Shown: positions 39,681 through 64,000 of the stretch, in pieces
How the letters are laid out: the number at the start of each line of letters is the position of its first letter
How positions within the stretch are numbered: the stretch's first letter is position 1
Source: Daphnia carinata
Taxonomy: Eukaryota; Arthropoda; Branchiopoda; Diplostraca; Daphniidae
Direction of reading: 5' to 3'
Assembly: GCF_022539665.2 (NCBI RefSeq)
Contig: NC_081337.1
Location: forward strand, 5,060,679-5,124,678
Length of the DNA: 64,000 nt
Notes under the pieces: model-generated
What the model saw: the letters and a program-made list of their open reading frames with translations, nothing else
Database searches by the model: none
What the model was told of the DNA's origin: nothing
Position numbers and translations under genes: made by a program

Positions 39681-42653
39681 GTAAGCTCATTCCACCTTGT
39701 TTGGCATGCACAAACTGTAACAATGGGTATGCAGAGCACCAACTGGATTTTCTTATTTCACTTGATATGATAAAGGCTTGTCCTCCCCCAAAGGGCACCA
39801 ACTTGCTCAGCTCTCAGGTGCTCACTTCCACATGTAGATTAGACAGTATAGAGACTAGAGTTTGTTGAATTTTAAGGCTTTTGCTCAGTGCAGTTTATGA
39901 ATTGTGTGTAGACGTGCACGTGGTTTGCTACACGAAATCAATTTCTCATTTTTTTTTTCTCACTGTTTGCCGAGATCAGCCATTTTTCTACTTTTTTGAT
40001 GATTGAATACCGTTGGCCAATTGTTTGTTGTCAGGAAAGCACCAAACAAGAGCTCATCTTTATCGTACTCTTTTACCCCACAATGTCCTAAATAAAATTC
40101 CAAAAATTGTTGGGGCGCCGAGTTTCTTCCCAACGGGTTTTTGAGCCAATCTAAGCCACTTTTTATGACTCGCACACAACGTGCAGTCCAATGAGAAACG
40201 CAAATTGCAACTGGGTGCTAGAATTTTTGTCTTCATTTGATTACGATGGCCTGTTGATTTGTTTTGGTCTTGTTAATTGCAGCCTTGAAGACGTGGCAAA
40301 TAACTCACGTTCCGAGTGTCGTCGTCGACCTAAAGTTCAGCAATGCGTTCGTCTATCCCGAATTAGTCTTTGGGGCTTTTGGTACCTCGCCAACGTGGCC
40401 CAACATTCAGCGGCATTTGTTTTTCGCCCTTCCTTTTTTTTTTTTTTTCTCTTTCGTTTTTTTTGCCATTTGCGTGTAGTCGTTGCGCAATGCAAAGTTG
40501 CGATTGTTACAACAGCAAACGTCCTTCTTCACATTTGTTTTTTGGCATGTTGTTAACGATCTGCGACGACTTAGTGAGCAACAGTTCAGTCGATAGCCCA
40601 TTAAGCTTTTATTTTTCAAGTTTATTTTTATTTTCTTGGCTGTCCTAATGGCAAGGTTTTCACATGTTGTCTTACGGAAATAGTTCATGACACGCCTAGT
40701 AACGTTAGCTATTGAAGCGACGCTCCATTTGGCATTGCAACATTTCGACGTTGTTTCGTCTTCCAGGCGGATCATCTCTGTGAATGTTTGGTACCATCAT
40801 TCGTCCCTCTTAAACGTACAGCTGTTTGGTTTTTGACGCGGGTGAATCATTGGGCGAGCTGTGGCAGCTTCGATTCGAGCGGAACAAATGGGGTTGGATC
40901 GATGATTTACATGTTCGTCCTAGTCTCTTTTTTTTTTTTTTTTTTTGCTTTCACCTTTGACATTTAGGCGCTTTTATCAACCCGTGGGCGGCCTCAACAT
41001 GCCGATGTCTTTGAAGTTGAGAGTATCGGGGCGGCAGCACTCATCTTAAATGAAACAGGTTGCAAAAGTAGACGATGGCGTATTCAGTTTGCCCTTTCAT
41101 GGTGAACGGGGGGGGGGGGGGGGCCATTTGTGAACTTTTGTCGCAGCCTCTTGTTTCTTTTCGGAAATCTCATTTTGATATTTGCCATTTCTCTCTACTT
41201 GAGTTTTAACTCGATTATTGATGTGGCCCGTCATTTACAGTCGAACGCTCACCGACAGATTGACTTGCTACTTTTATCCACTTGTCCTTGTTCATTTTTT
41301 TTTTGCCTCGAGGATAAATAATAAGAATAGTAGTAAGTAAAACATTGCCAAATGCATTTTGAAACGTTCACATTTACCTCAAAATATCGGTGCCGCAGAC
41401 TACTCACCTTTTCATTCCTTTTTTTTTTCTCGCTCTTGATTTATGCATCGATCCTTTTAAAGCTTATTTGACATTTTGGAATTGTTCGGTCGTGCACCGC
41501 CCAATTCGCGTGTGATGAATTCAAAACTGATTTTTTAAATTAAGCCCCTATGTTGTTTCTTGTGAATTTTGAGTCGAGAGGACAATGGATCTCGTGCTGC
41601 GCCCATCATCCGTTGTCGGCTGACGGACGCAAATTGGTTCTCTGAAACTCGAGATTTTTGGGTTCATTCTAATCGAGTGGGAAGCTTCTTTTTGGCTCTT
41701 GTTGCGGGCAAACTCTTTTTCTTGTGAACGAGTTTCCTCTTGATTTCTCTACAATTTCCCCGTTGGGTATCATCACAAGCTTAATATTTATTATTACTAT
41801 TATTTTTTTTTTTTTTACTTGCTTTTTGTTTGTTTCTCTGATGGAGAAATGAGAAACTTGTTTTTTAGCGCCCGTTTGTTTTTCTTTAGCGTGGAACAAG
41901 CGACTCATTTGTTGGCAAGGCACAATGAACTGATGAACCGCTGGGTCATTGCCATGCCATCAAAAAATGGAACTGAGAACATGCGGAGGCGGCACGAAGC
42001 GTCAGTGAGGGTGGAACGTATAACGTCTATTTGTCCGATAGATATACATCATAGATATTATATATTCATGCGGCGTCATCATGTAGTACACGTAACATTG
42101 TTGATGGGCGGGTAGACACAGAGATGGTGACATCCAATAATTGAAAGACCAACAAAATGAATCATATGGCGACACACATCAAACAGAAAGAGGATTAAAT
42201 TTTTTTTAAATGTTTTGTAATGTGATGAACGGCTGGTCACATTTTATATTTAACCGTATGGCTGGCGGGCTGGACACGCGTTGTTCACGTCCATGGAACA
42301 AGGAGGGGAGGGGGAGAAATGGGGCGCGCGTGCTGCTAGACGGCCATCGGCTGCATTTGCATGAGCCGTGACACATAATAATGATCTCGGGTCATATTAT
42401 GTCGTTTGACGTTGATCGAATAGGAATTTCGTGGAAGGTTTGGGAAGTGATAGACGGCGGTCTGTTCTTCGTACGATGCGATCGTCCAAACGTGAGCACA
42501 CACATGCATAAAAGAAAACGGAATTAAATTGATGTGTCAACATTTGCGTATAGAAGCCGGTTCATAAACGTGAATGTTCGAATATTCATAACCAGTTAAA
42601 AAACAAGAAAGAAAACTGCGCGTGCCAAAGGTACGTAAACGTGTGTGTGTTTG

Positions 42654-42659
42654 TTTATT
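42654..42659 (-). terminator. Candidate polyadenylation signal of the GPCR gene
   Basis: AATAAA on the minus strand, about 130 bases past the GPCR stop, just beyond the GA/CT repeat. Confidence 0.4.
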
Positions 42660-42686
42660 GATGTGGTTTGGCCGTTTAGGTGGGTG

Positions 42687-42690
<4 letters not shown>

Positions 42691-42781
<91 letters not shown>
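42691..42781. repeat. GA microsatellite in the GPCR 3' UTR
   Basis: About 45 uninterrupted GA units ending six bases before the GPCR stop codon. In the minus-strand transcript it is a CU repeat in the 3' UTR. Confidence 0.95.
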
Positions 42782-42783
<2 letters not shown>

Positions 42784-42787
42784 TCGT

Positions 42788-45700
42788 TTAGACTAGCGTA
42801 GTGGCCATCATTTTGTTAATGGGCTCTAGACTGTTGTCGTGGTGCTGTTGAGCAGCCAGACAGGACGAAGAAAACGAGGCCCTTAGAAGGTGACGCGGAT
42901 GTTTTTCAAAAGACGAGGCCGGCTGCAATTGTTGCAGTTGTTGCTGGTCGTCGAGTACGGTGCGCACCTCGCGTTCCACTTCCACTTGAGTGGACGGATT
43001 GGCAAATTGACTCATGAGACGCGTCGATCCAGTACCGAAACCCCAAAAGGAAGTGCCTATTTGACGGTCCGTCAGGTAGTTGCGCATTTTCTTCGCTAAA
43101 GTGGAGCGCACCTTTGCGTTTCAAGAGAAGAAAAATTTTAAAAAAACTGGCGCACCATTTCGAGTGACGTCAAATCGCATTAGATGAGGCCGACACGCGT
43201 CACTTGATGCGCGTCGGCCGCTCTTACGAAAAGTGCCACACGGGGTGATGGAGTTGGCGATAAAGAGGGTGAGAGTGACGTACCTCGCCGTTGAGGAAGC
43301 AGTAGAGCAACGCGACAAAGAAACCCTGGAACGAAGAGAGAAAGTGAGAAGTGTAGCACCAGAGAGCGAATTCAGCCGTCGATCGATGCAACGGGGCCTT
43401 GATCATCACCAAAGCGTTGGTGATGCCCAGCAGCGGCAACAGCACCATGGCCGCTTTGACGGCTTTCCTAATGTTTTTTTTTTTTTTTTTTTTTTTTTTT
43501 TATCAACGTCGAGAACGAAAGACGATAAGAGACGGATGCGCCTTTGCTCCAGTTCATTGCAACTGAATTGCGACAAAAGAAATGGGAGAGACGATACCTT
43601 AATTGTTCGGCTTCGCTGCATTGACTGTTGCGAAGTTTAGTGACGAGCACGCGCAGGATATTGAGCAGGTAGAGCAAGTTGATGAAAATGATGGTGAGCC
43701 GTGGTCCTTCTAGGATCCAGTAGAGTGGCGTCAGATTGTAGCCCAACCAGCAACTACGTGCATGGAAACATAACACTCTTTTTCTTTTTCTTTTTTGCTT
43801 TTTTATTTGAATGTTTTAATTTTAATTTACGCTGAAGTTGTCTGATGAGTGGCGGTGAATGCTGCCCAGATGGCCGTCAAAATAACGGGGATGCCCCAAC
43901 CAAGTACGAGGTAGAGTTTGTGATACGTGTCCGGCCGGAAAACCATCACCGTGATGAGATTGTGCAGGAATAGGCCCTCGATAAACATCCAGACGAACAT
44001 GGTGGTGCGGGCGTATTCGAGGACGATGTAAAACCATTCGCACAAGATCGGCTTTTCGTTTTTTTTTTTTTTTTTGTTTTTTTCCGGTTCCAACATTCGA
44101 AAATTTGCATATCAAAATTTAAGAAAAAAAAAAAAAAAAAAAAAAAGGGAGGGAGAGGGGAACGTGAATGAATTTTTTTTGTTGTAAATGTTCTAATGGG
44201 ATGTAGAAAAAATCATTACGGTTTCGTGAATGCCTCCAGCGCCGAGTGCTACTATGCTGGAATCGATGAGCGTTTGACGGCCGCCGCCCACCTGCAGCCC
44301 AGAGACGAAGACGGCTTGATCCATGTAAAGAGTCATGCGGATGATGACCTGGATGCCGATGGCGGCAAACAGGTTCTTGTGAATGCGAGTCCGGTGATTT
44401 TGTAAACTCCTTAAAAATTTTGTTGAGTTTTGGGTCGTTGTTGTTTGTACGGTTTTTGTTTTGTCCAGCCAGATGGATGATTCGATGGGTCCGTTTGTGC
44501 ATTGCCAGCACGTCGTAGTAATCAAGGGAAAAGGAGAGCGTGGAATTTGAGAGATAAAGGACTCATTTGTTGATGAAGAAAGAAAAAGAATCTCACCTGA
44601 AGTAGGTGAAAATGAAGAGGGAAATCATCAAGGAGATGAGCGATATGGTCAGTCCAGTCAATTCCATAATCCTTGTCATTTGAGCCACCATCAGTTTGTC
44701 CTACGTTCGCCACCAGACAGGACGTGACATTTTAATATTCGCACACATAGTTTGCAAGGATAGACGTTCCCATTGATTTGATTTTCATTGTGTCCCGCGT
44801 TTCTGGTTGAAATCAGATGCAACGAGAAATCAAATCGATGCGACGTGCACAATTTCGTGACTGTAGACAAACAACAACAGCCTGTTGATTTCTACAGACT
44901 TTCTCTTACTCTTTTCCCCTACATTTGAACACACACCGACGTACAATGTCGAGGCCATTGTTTTTTTTTTTTTTTTTTTTTCCCACAATTAAATGCCGCG
45001 CTGAACAATGAAAGTATCAATCACCTCTGCGTCTTGTTGGCTGCCGCTGTCCAACGTGTTCATCAGGTCTCGTATTTCAGGTAGAAAACACTGACTGTAG
45101 TTGGTCCAACCTTGTTGTTGCTGGTGATTGGTCATGTCGTGATCATCGAGTAGGGCCACGGCCGCCGCCTCGTTGCCATCCGTCGTTGGTGGCGGACCTT
45201 CCCAAAGACCCGAATCCAGGCACCGTCTTTCCGCCCATTCTAACGTATTTGTTTTTTATTCAATTTTGATTTTTAAATGATCGCACGAGTTTTACCGCAA
45301 GTCACTTAACAGCACGGCTACATCAAAATATATATACATTATTTTTTAAATCCATGTTTTTATTGCGAACGGCTGGCTATAGTGTACACGCTCTATCGTT
45401 GCCGTGTATAGCGCCCTAATCAATTTCTTCTGTGTAGCTGATGCGATTGAAGTGCTGCTGCTGCTGTACAACCCGTAAGGGTCTTAGATACCCTTTGGGA
45501 AATCTTTGTTGTTTTTTTTTTTTTTTATTTTTACTATCGTTCCACCTCTTTTTGTCCGTCCCTGTATGTAGAAAGCATTTTCCGCCACGTACAAACGGAC
45601 GACTGCATCATACGTTGATGCACTTTTTTTTTTTTTTTTCCCGCTTTTTAAAGAGGATAGAACTTGTACTCGCACATGCAGCTCAACAAAATAATTGCAG

Positions 45701-46197
45701 TTGATTCCTCGTTCAAAAGAAAAAAAGGGAAGAGGGAAAGAAAGAAAAAAAAAATACGTACGAGTCGGATCGATGCCTTTGAGCGGCGGGCACGGCAAGT
45801 GGACTATGTGGCCGGGTCTGGTAGGTGGCCAGCACAAGAGCTGGTCCCACGTGAAACGGCAGAAAATCTCCAATTGGTTCGTGTCTGCCGTTCGTGTAAA
45901 GCCGTTCGGCCAAATGAGAAATGTATTTATTTTTCGAATTTAATTTGAAACGACCTTTTATTTATTTATTTTTTTTTTTGATTCACTTTGCGATTGCGTC
46001 ATACGCAGGTAGGCAAGAGGGGCTTACCTTCTAAGGTGCGTTGAGCTTCCTGGTATAATTGGCGACATTGTTCCATGATGAAATGATGCGGATGTGGCGC
46101 GTTGCTACGGGCAACAACAACGCACGGCAAAAGCGTATTGAAAAAGATGGGCCTAACAAGGGGTGATGAACCGTGTCGAGTTTCAACAGCCGTTGAT
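42788..46197 (-). CDS. pdfr: Class B GPCR, probable PDF (pigment-dispersing factor) receptor
   Basis: Nine exons read right to left: 46197-46028, 45884-45762, 45239-45025, 44700-44597, 44409-44220, 44051-43831, 43753-43598, 43467-43284, 43111-42788. From the ATG at 46076 they total 1566 bases (521 residues plus stop), all in phase. The ectodomain is a hormone-receptor domain (FTWDQLLCWPP, RRCLDSGLWEG, GWTNYSQC). TM1 lies in exon 4, TM2 in 5 (RTRIHKNLFAAIG), TM3-4 in 6 (FVWMFIEGLFLHN, GWGIPVIL), TM5 in 7 (ACWLGYN), TM6-7 in 8 (VLLPLLGITN, SFQGFFVALLYCFLNGE). GITN in TM6 and the EGPRL of TM5 point to PDF receptor rather than CRF-type or calcitonin-type receptors. Such receptors raise cAMP in clock neurons. 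About 26 extra residues with poly-Gln lie between GLWEG and GWTNY. No clear signal peptide; exon 1 may continue upstream. Confidence 0.75.
44701..45761 (-). other. Larger introns of the GPCR gene
   Basis: Introns 44701-45024 and 45240-45761 flank exon 45025-45239. They carry T runs and no further coding segment that I recognise. Confidence 0.6.
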
Positions 46198-59770
<13,573 letters not shown>

Positions 59771-60616
59771 ATGGCTGAAACGGGATTTCCTGGAACCTAC
59801 TCGACGACGACCGTCACGACGGCCACAACAGTCACTACCAACATCCGTTTCGACCCGTCCTACGTCCGGACCATCCCGGGCATGCTGAAAATCGCCGCCA
59901 TGGTATTTCTCCTCCGTTTTTTTTTTTTTTTTTTTTTTTTGCTATTTTGCTGAACACGATTAACCGTGATTTGAATTAAAGGTTCTCAACATTTTGGGCT
60001 TCATTTGCATTATGGTGTCGGAAGTGAATTACCACTCGCGAGCCAACTGGTTCAACTTTTGCGCCATGGGCGGATTCTGGATAACCGGCATCCTGTTGGC
60101 GTTCTATTTGTTTCACGTCATCGAAAAACTTTACTTTATCCCCTGGATCATGGTGGTGAGTAGCTCATCATCTGCGCCTGTATTATTTTTTTTTCTTTCC
60201 TTAAATTCTATTTTGATGATGTTTTAATAATCCCCGAAACGTGCAAACTCGGCGTAACAGGAGATGGGTTACTGTGGCCTGTGGTGTTTCTTCATGCTGA
60301 CTGCTTCGGCTGCTTGCGCTGCCCAAGGCAGCCTCTTTGAAGCTTGGGCTGCTGCTTCCGTGAGTGTTCCACCTTTTCTTTTTTCTTCTTCATTTTTTAA
60401 ATGAAATTACTCTTAATTTTTTTAATGATTGTATTTCATTCTGAATATTTGTGTCTTGGTTATAATGATGCGCAGTTCTTCGGCTTCATTGCCATGATTA
60501 TCTACGGAGTGGATGCTTTCTTCAAGTTCAAAGCCTGGCGTGCTGGAGAAATCGCTCAGGGTGAACAAGTCAGGAGCGTGCAAAAGAGCGAAACCATCGG
60601 CACTCCTGCCTATTAA
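59771..60616 (+). CDS. Four-TM MARVEL-domain protein, CMTM/plasmolipin-like
   Basis: Exons 59771-59902, 59982-60155, 60261-60359 and 60476-60616, all phase 0, total 546 bases (181 residues plus stop). The ATG context (AAGATGG) is good. After a Thr/Val-rich cytosolic start come four membrane segments: KIAAMVLNILGFICIMV, FWITGILLAFYLFHVI, LWCFFMLTASAACAA and FFGFIAMIIYGVDAFF, then a polar C-tail ending TPAY. Size, spacing and the conserved aromatic/Gly helices fit MARVEL proteins of the CKLF-like (CMTM4/6/8-like) or plasmolipin type, which act in membrane traffic and apposition. Which subfamily is not certain. Confidence 0.8.
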
Positions 60617-62085
60617 GTGTGTTCTTCGTTTTTTTTTTTTTTATTTTGAGCCACACCAACGTCACACAGCGAATTACAGCCCAGCCCGTCAACCCCCTCG
60701 CCTCCTTTTTCCTGTTGTATGCAAATTCACTGCTAGCCAAGGATGCAACATAACCTGTTTGTTTTTTCTCTTCTTCCTACGTATCATAGCTGCCACCACA
60801 TCGTTTTTGGGACATTTTTTTTGTTTTCACCCAAAATGTTTAACAGATTCCGATCCCACCCCTGCCATCGTTCTAGCAGCTTGTTGACCACTCAACATGT
60901 GTTCCACTTAGCCACTAGTGCGTATCGAACATATGCCCGATTTTTTTTTTTTAATATTCGTGCGTGTGTTTTCTGGTATATGTGCGTGCGAATGTCTTTT
61001 TTTTTTTCACGTGCGTGTGTGTTTTCAAATTTCCTCCCAGCAGCAATTGGCACCACTAATGTACCTCGCCTTTTTACAGAGAAAAAGCTAGTGATCGGAA
61101 TTTTAGTCTCTCGTGTTTAGGGTATGTTGTTTGCTTTTGCGTTTTTGGGGCGAGTGTGAGTCTAAACGAAAGTCCACCATTTTTCTCTTTCCTCTCAGAC
61201 TGCGGATTCGTTCATTTCTGTAGTCAAAACATGACTCCCCTTTTTCTCCTTTTAATGTCTGAATATCCAGTAAATATCCTCCATCATTGGAGGAGGTAAA
61301 ATTAGCTTTAAAGCTTCCACTAACCATCCGAATATTATTTAATGACTTCCTTTTTCATAGTATTCGGATGGCAATTCTGTGAAATGCTTTCATCGTTTCA
61401 TGGTTTTTTGTTGTTGTTGTTCTTTGAGGAAACTTGTCGAACCTCGTTTTCATTTCCCCCTTTTTTTTCATGATATTCGCTTGTGTTGTATTCCTTCGTT
61501 TCTTCACCACTACCATCCAAATCGTATGATCTCATCCAACTCTACCTACCTGTGTGTATCTGTATGTTGTTTTGTAGGCTGGGAGTCTTGCGTGCCTCCA
61601 TTCGCAGGACTGAGAAGCTAGAAAACGGAAGATTCTCATCATCACCGGTGGTTCATCGCAGCTTTAAAGTAGTTCAATAACATCCCCGGAAATGTTTGAA
61701 AAAAACCCGTTCAAGTATTATGTGGGAAAGAAATTCAAAGGGGTTCCCTCTGATAGCAGCCACTACCATTTTCGACGTTTTGGTTTGTCCTTTTTTTCGT
61801 TTGTTTTGTTTTTTAAAAATGATTTCCTTTTGATATCCTCTGTGTGTGAGTGTGTGCGTATCTGCGCAATGGTTGTAGAAAGCGTTCTCGGGGTGGACGA
61901 GACAACGTGCAAAAAGAACATAGAAAAAATGTAAAACAAAAACGAGACATTGTATTACTACAATCGTCGAATTGGAGGAATACACTCCCCACCCCCCACA
62001 CCATCAATGTGGTCTCTATCGTTTTGAAAACAGTCTCCAGTCCAAATGTGGCAGCCAAAAATTCTTTTCATGCATTTTTCAGTCA
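60617..62085. other. 3' flanks of the MARVEL gene (+) and LamG gene (-)
   Basis: Convergent 3' ends of two genes, T-rich, containing presumed 3' UTRs. I did not find a canonical AATAAA close to either stop. No further gene is supportable. Confidence 0.5.
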
Positions 62086-62828
62086 TCAACAAACGTCGTC
62101 TGCAAAGGTTTCCTCCACATCGTTGCTGCCCAACGACGTGACATTTTCGCCGCTATTCTTGGACATGCGCAATCGACACGACGGAATGGAGCACTGACGG
62201 ACGCCTCGGCCCGATGGAACAACCGGTAGCCAGTGGTTGATCGTGTTGTGATGATCGAATTCCTGTTCGCGGTCGGCGAATTCACGCGAGCGGAACACCA
62301 AGTCGTAGATGCATCCAAGGAAGCCGGAGTGCAACGGTAGGTCGGACGGCAGTCGCGTATGGTTGAACGAAGAGTGGCCGCCCACAAAGGGACTGGGATG
62401 GGCGTTGAGGACAGACATGAGTCCGGGCGATCTGCCCGTCACCGTTGGCTGATTGTTCACCTGAAGCCAAGCGACGCGCCCTCGCATTCCGACGTGGACC
62501 GAATGGTCGCCCATCGTAGAGACGGAGACTGGACGGGCCGTAAAGATCCGTCTGGCACCCGAACCTAAATCCCAAATCAGCGCCCCGTGTCCGCAAATGA
62601 AACTAACGGCCAGAAAGTCCCTTTTGTCTTCGATTCCAGCTAGCGTGACTTGATCTGCATTGATTGGCTGGCCAATGAAGAGGAGAAGGGCAACTTGGCG
62701 GGCGTCGTCCGTGACGAAACTGAATTTCAGTTCAAAGTGGTCGCGGATGAAAGGCGGCGGAGTCAGACTCAGGTAAGACGAATGACCCATGAACGTGCCA
62801 TCGAATTGAGGGCGGGTCACGTTCACCG
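62086..62828 (-). CDS. Last exon of a LamG-domain extracellular protein (partial)
   Basis: Minus-strand exon opening after AAAACAG (acceptor reading from 62830) in phase 1 and ending at a TGA at 62088-62086, about 247 codons. It carries one LamG domain: an RPQFDGTFMGHSSYLSL start, FELKFSF, ALIWDLGSG, HSVHVGMRG, PFVGGHSS and SGFLGCIYDLVF, with the partner Cys in VRQCS. The chain then runs to a polar tail ending in Cys (DDVC). It belongs with EGF/LamG matrix proteins such as eyes shut, pikachurin or agrin relatives; I cannot choose. The rest must lie at higher coordinates beyond 64000, across an intron containing the minisatellite. Confidence 0.75.
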
Positions 62829-62940
62829 CTGTTTTCAAAACAATTGAAACCAGCATTTATCTGTTTTATATTTATTTATACATTTCTATTCTAACACGAA
62901 TATTAAATTTTAAAATGACTAACCAATTTGACGAGGAGGG
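62829..62940 (-). other. Start of the intron before the LamG exon
   Basis: AT-rich sequence between the acceptor at 62829-62830 and the minisatellite. Nothing else seen. Confidence 0.5.
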
Positions 62941-63672
62941 ATGGACGCGCAGAAACAGTGAGTGGATCGGCGGGCAGAGAGTGGGCCGACAGGCAGCGAG
63001 TGGGCCAACGGGCAGCGAGTGGGCCAACGGGCAGCAAGTGGGCCGACGGGCAGCGAGTGGGCTGACGGGCAAAGAAAGGATCAAGGGGCTATAACAGCGG
63101 GCTTCTTAGCGGACAGAAGCAAAAAGCGGGTGGACGACAACTATATCGGGCATTTTGACAGGCAGAGTGTGGCTTGACGGGCAGAAAGTGGGTTGAAGGG
63201 CAGAGAGGGAGTCGACGGGCAACTTCAGCTGGGTTCTTGGCGGTTAAAGATAGTGAGGGTATAGACGGGCAGAAACAGTGAGTGGGTCGGCGGGCAACAA
63301 CAGTGAGTTTTTTTACGGACAGAGACTTTACGAAGGAAGACGGGCAGAGGCAACAAGTGGGTGAACGGGCAATTATAGCGGGCGTTTTAACGGGCAGAAA
63401 CTGAACAAAATGACGGGCAAACGCAAAAAAAGGTAGATGTGCCTCTACAGCAGGCGTTTTGGCGGGTAGAGAATGGGTTGACGGGCCGAAAGTGGTTTTA
63501 CGGACAGAAAGCGGGTTGACGGGCAGAGAGTGGTTTTACGGGTAGAGAATGGGTTGACCGGCACAGAGTAGTTTGACGGGCAGAATGGGAGTCCACGGGC
63601 AACTTCAGCTGGGTTCTTGGCGGGCAGAGAAAGTGAGGGGATGGACGGGCAGAAACCGTGAGTGGGTCGGCG
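62941..63672. repeat. GC-rich degenerate minisatellite based on an acgggcag core
   Basis: Repeated (a/g)cgggcag with gtgggt spacers. From about 62980 to 63070 it is a near-regular 19-base repeat (gagtgggccaacgggcagc). Beyond that the units degenerate into a higher-order pattern: an 80-base block at 63210-63290 recurs at about 63590-63672 (cgggcaacttcagctggg...). Open frames across it are artefacts. It lies in an intron of, or just beside, the LamG gene. Confidence 0.85.
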
Positions 63673-63689
63673 GAAAAGAAAGGGGAATT

Positions 63690-63875
63690 CCTGATTTGTA
63701 AAAAACAATTTACTGGGTATAAACTGCGGGTACAAACCGTCAAACCGCGGTTCAATCTGTTTGAAAGAACGGCAAACCGAACCGCACCGGTTTGTCCTTT
63801 TAAAAAAAAACCGCGCGGGTCGGCAAAATCGTGCCCGATCGTCGCGGGGCCGAGCCCTACTTGGGATTTTATTTT
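63690..63875. mobile_element. Possible hAT-type transposon end (weak)
   Basis: The sequence changes abruptly to CG-rich strings with repeated aaaccg and cggtttg motifs in both orientations and cggggccgagccctac, reminiscent of terminal regions of nonautonomous hAT elements. No target-site duplication or second end could be defined. Speculative. Confidence 0.2.
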
Positions 63876-64000
63876 GTTTACATAGGGACTAGTAACGTTG
63901 GGCCCGTCCAGGGCCGGGGTATAGGTGGCGCTAGCGTTTCCTTACGCTATTTCTAAGAAAAACGTTCCACTCCATTTTTTCACCCGTCTACTTTTAATTC
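63876..64000. other. Right edge of window
   Basis: 125 bases with nothing recognisable. Confidence 0.5.

Larger units (their letters stand above)
37051..42653. other. Perlecan 3' UTR and intergenic DNA
   Basis: After the stop at 37050 come A/T-rich 3' UTR-like sequence, a polyadenylation signal at 38020 and about 4.6 kb of intergenic DNA with T runs. It includes two weak exon candidates (38234-38464, 39578-39680) and a poly-G run near 41108-41123. No recognised gene. Confidence 0.5.

Noticed and set aside
39960-40175. Minus-strand 71-codon frame; plus-strand ttggggcgcc motif resembling a retroelement primer-binding site
   Set aside because: No second LTR, no polymerase coding sequence and no flanking duplication could be seen.
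41883-42115. Open segment after a TTTCTTTAG acceptor (VEQATHLLARHNE...)
   Set aside because: No partner exon in matching phase and no recognised family; could be chance.
62941-63672. CRISPR-like array
   Set aside because: Repeats are adjacent and degenerate, with no unique spacers, in a eukaryotic genome.
62872-63755. Open frames with repeated short peptides across the minisatellite
   Set aside because: Frames follow the repeat unit on both strands and have no domain or splice support.

Overview
The window comes from an arthropod nuclear genome, most likely a branchiopod crustacean such as Daphnia. That is an inference from many short introns of about 60-100 bases, T-homopolymer-rich noncoding DNA, the gene content and the absence of anything bacterial. 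I had no database, so family names rest on recognised motifs and domain order.

Positions 3030-37050 (+) hold a nearly complete perlecan gene (HSPG2; trol in flies, unc-52 in worms). I traced 63 exons of the long form by splice sites and phase. They join without a frame break into about 4560 residues plus stop; only the first (signal peptide) exon of the long form is not securely located. Domain order is: His/Lys-rich acidic region with Ser-Gly repeats, SEA, 18 LDLa, Ig1, 3 LDLa, Ig2, laminin IV/LE, 7 LDLa, two more laminin IV/LE units, Ig3-12, one stray LDLa, Ig13-14, then LamG-EGF-EGF-LamG-EGF-EGF-LamG (endorepellin-like end). The gene looks built for isoforms. An internal first exon with its own signal peptide (8294) would skip the glycosaminoglycan and SEA region. 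Several phase 1-1 mini-exons lie in Ig linkers. A readable tail after Ig12 (30215-30315) could end the protein early. An alternative last exon (36166-36457) ends in a hydrophobic, GPI-signal-like tail, whereas the other last exon (36987-37050) is acidic and soluble.

Positions 37051-42787 are intergenic, with a few splice-bounded segments I cannot assign. Positions 42788-46197 (-) encode a class B (secretin-type) GPCR that best fits the PDF neuropeptide receptor: hormone-receptor domain, seven TM segments and C-tail over nine exons. Positions 46198-59770 contain no gene I can support; they hold long poly-T runs and a 186-base CT microsatellite. Positions 59771-60616 (+) encode a 181-residue four-TM MARVEL/CMTM-like protein in four exons. 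Positions 62086-62828 (-) are the last exon of a LamG-domain protein whose remainder lies beyond the right edge. Positions 62941-63672 are a GC-rich minisatellite, followed by a possible transposon end.

Functionally, perlecan is a basement-membrane organiser and the PDF receptor signals in clock and locomotor circuits. I see no evidence that these neighbours form a pathway.
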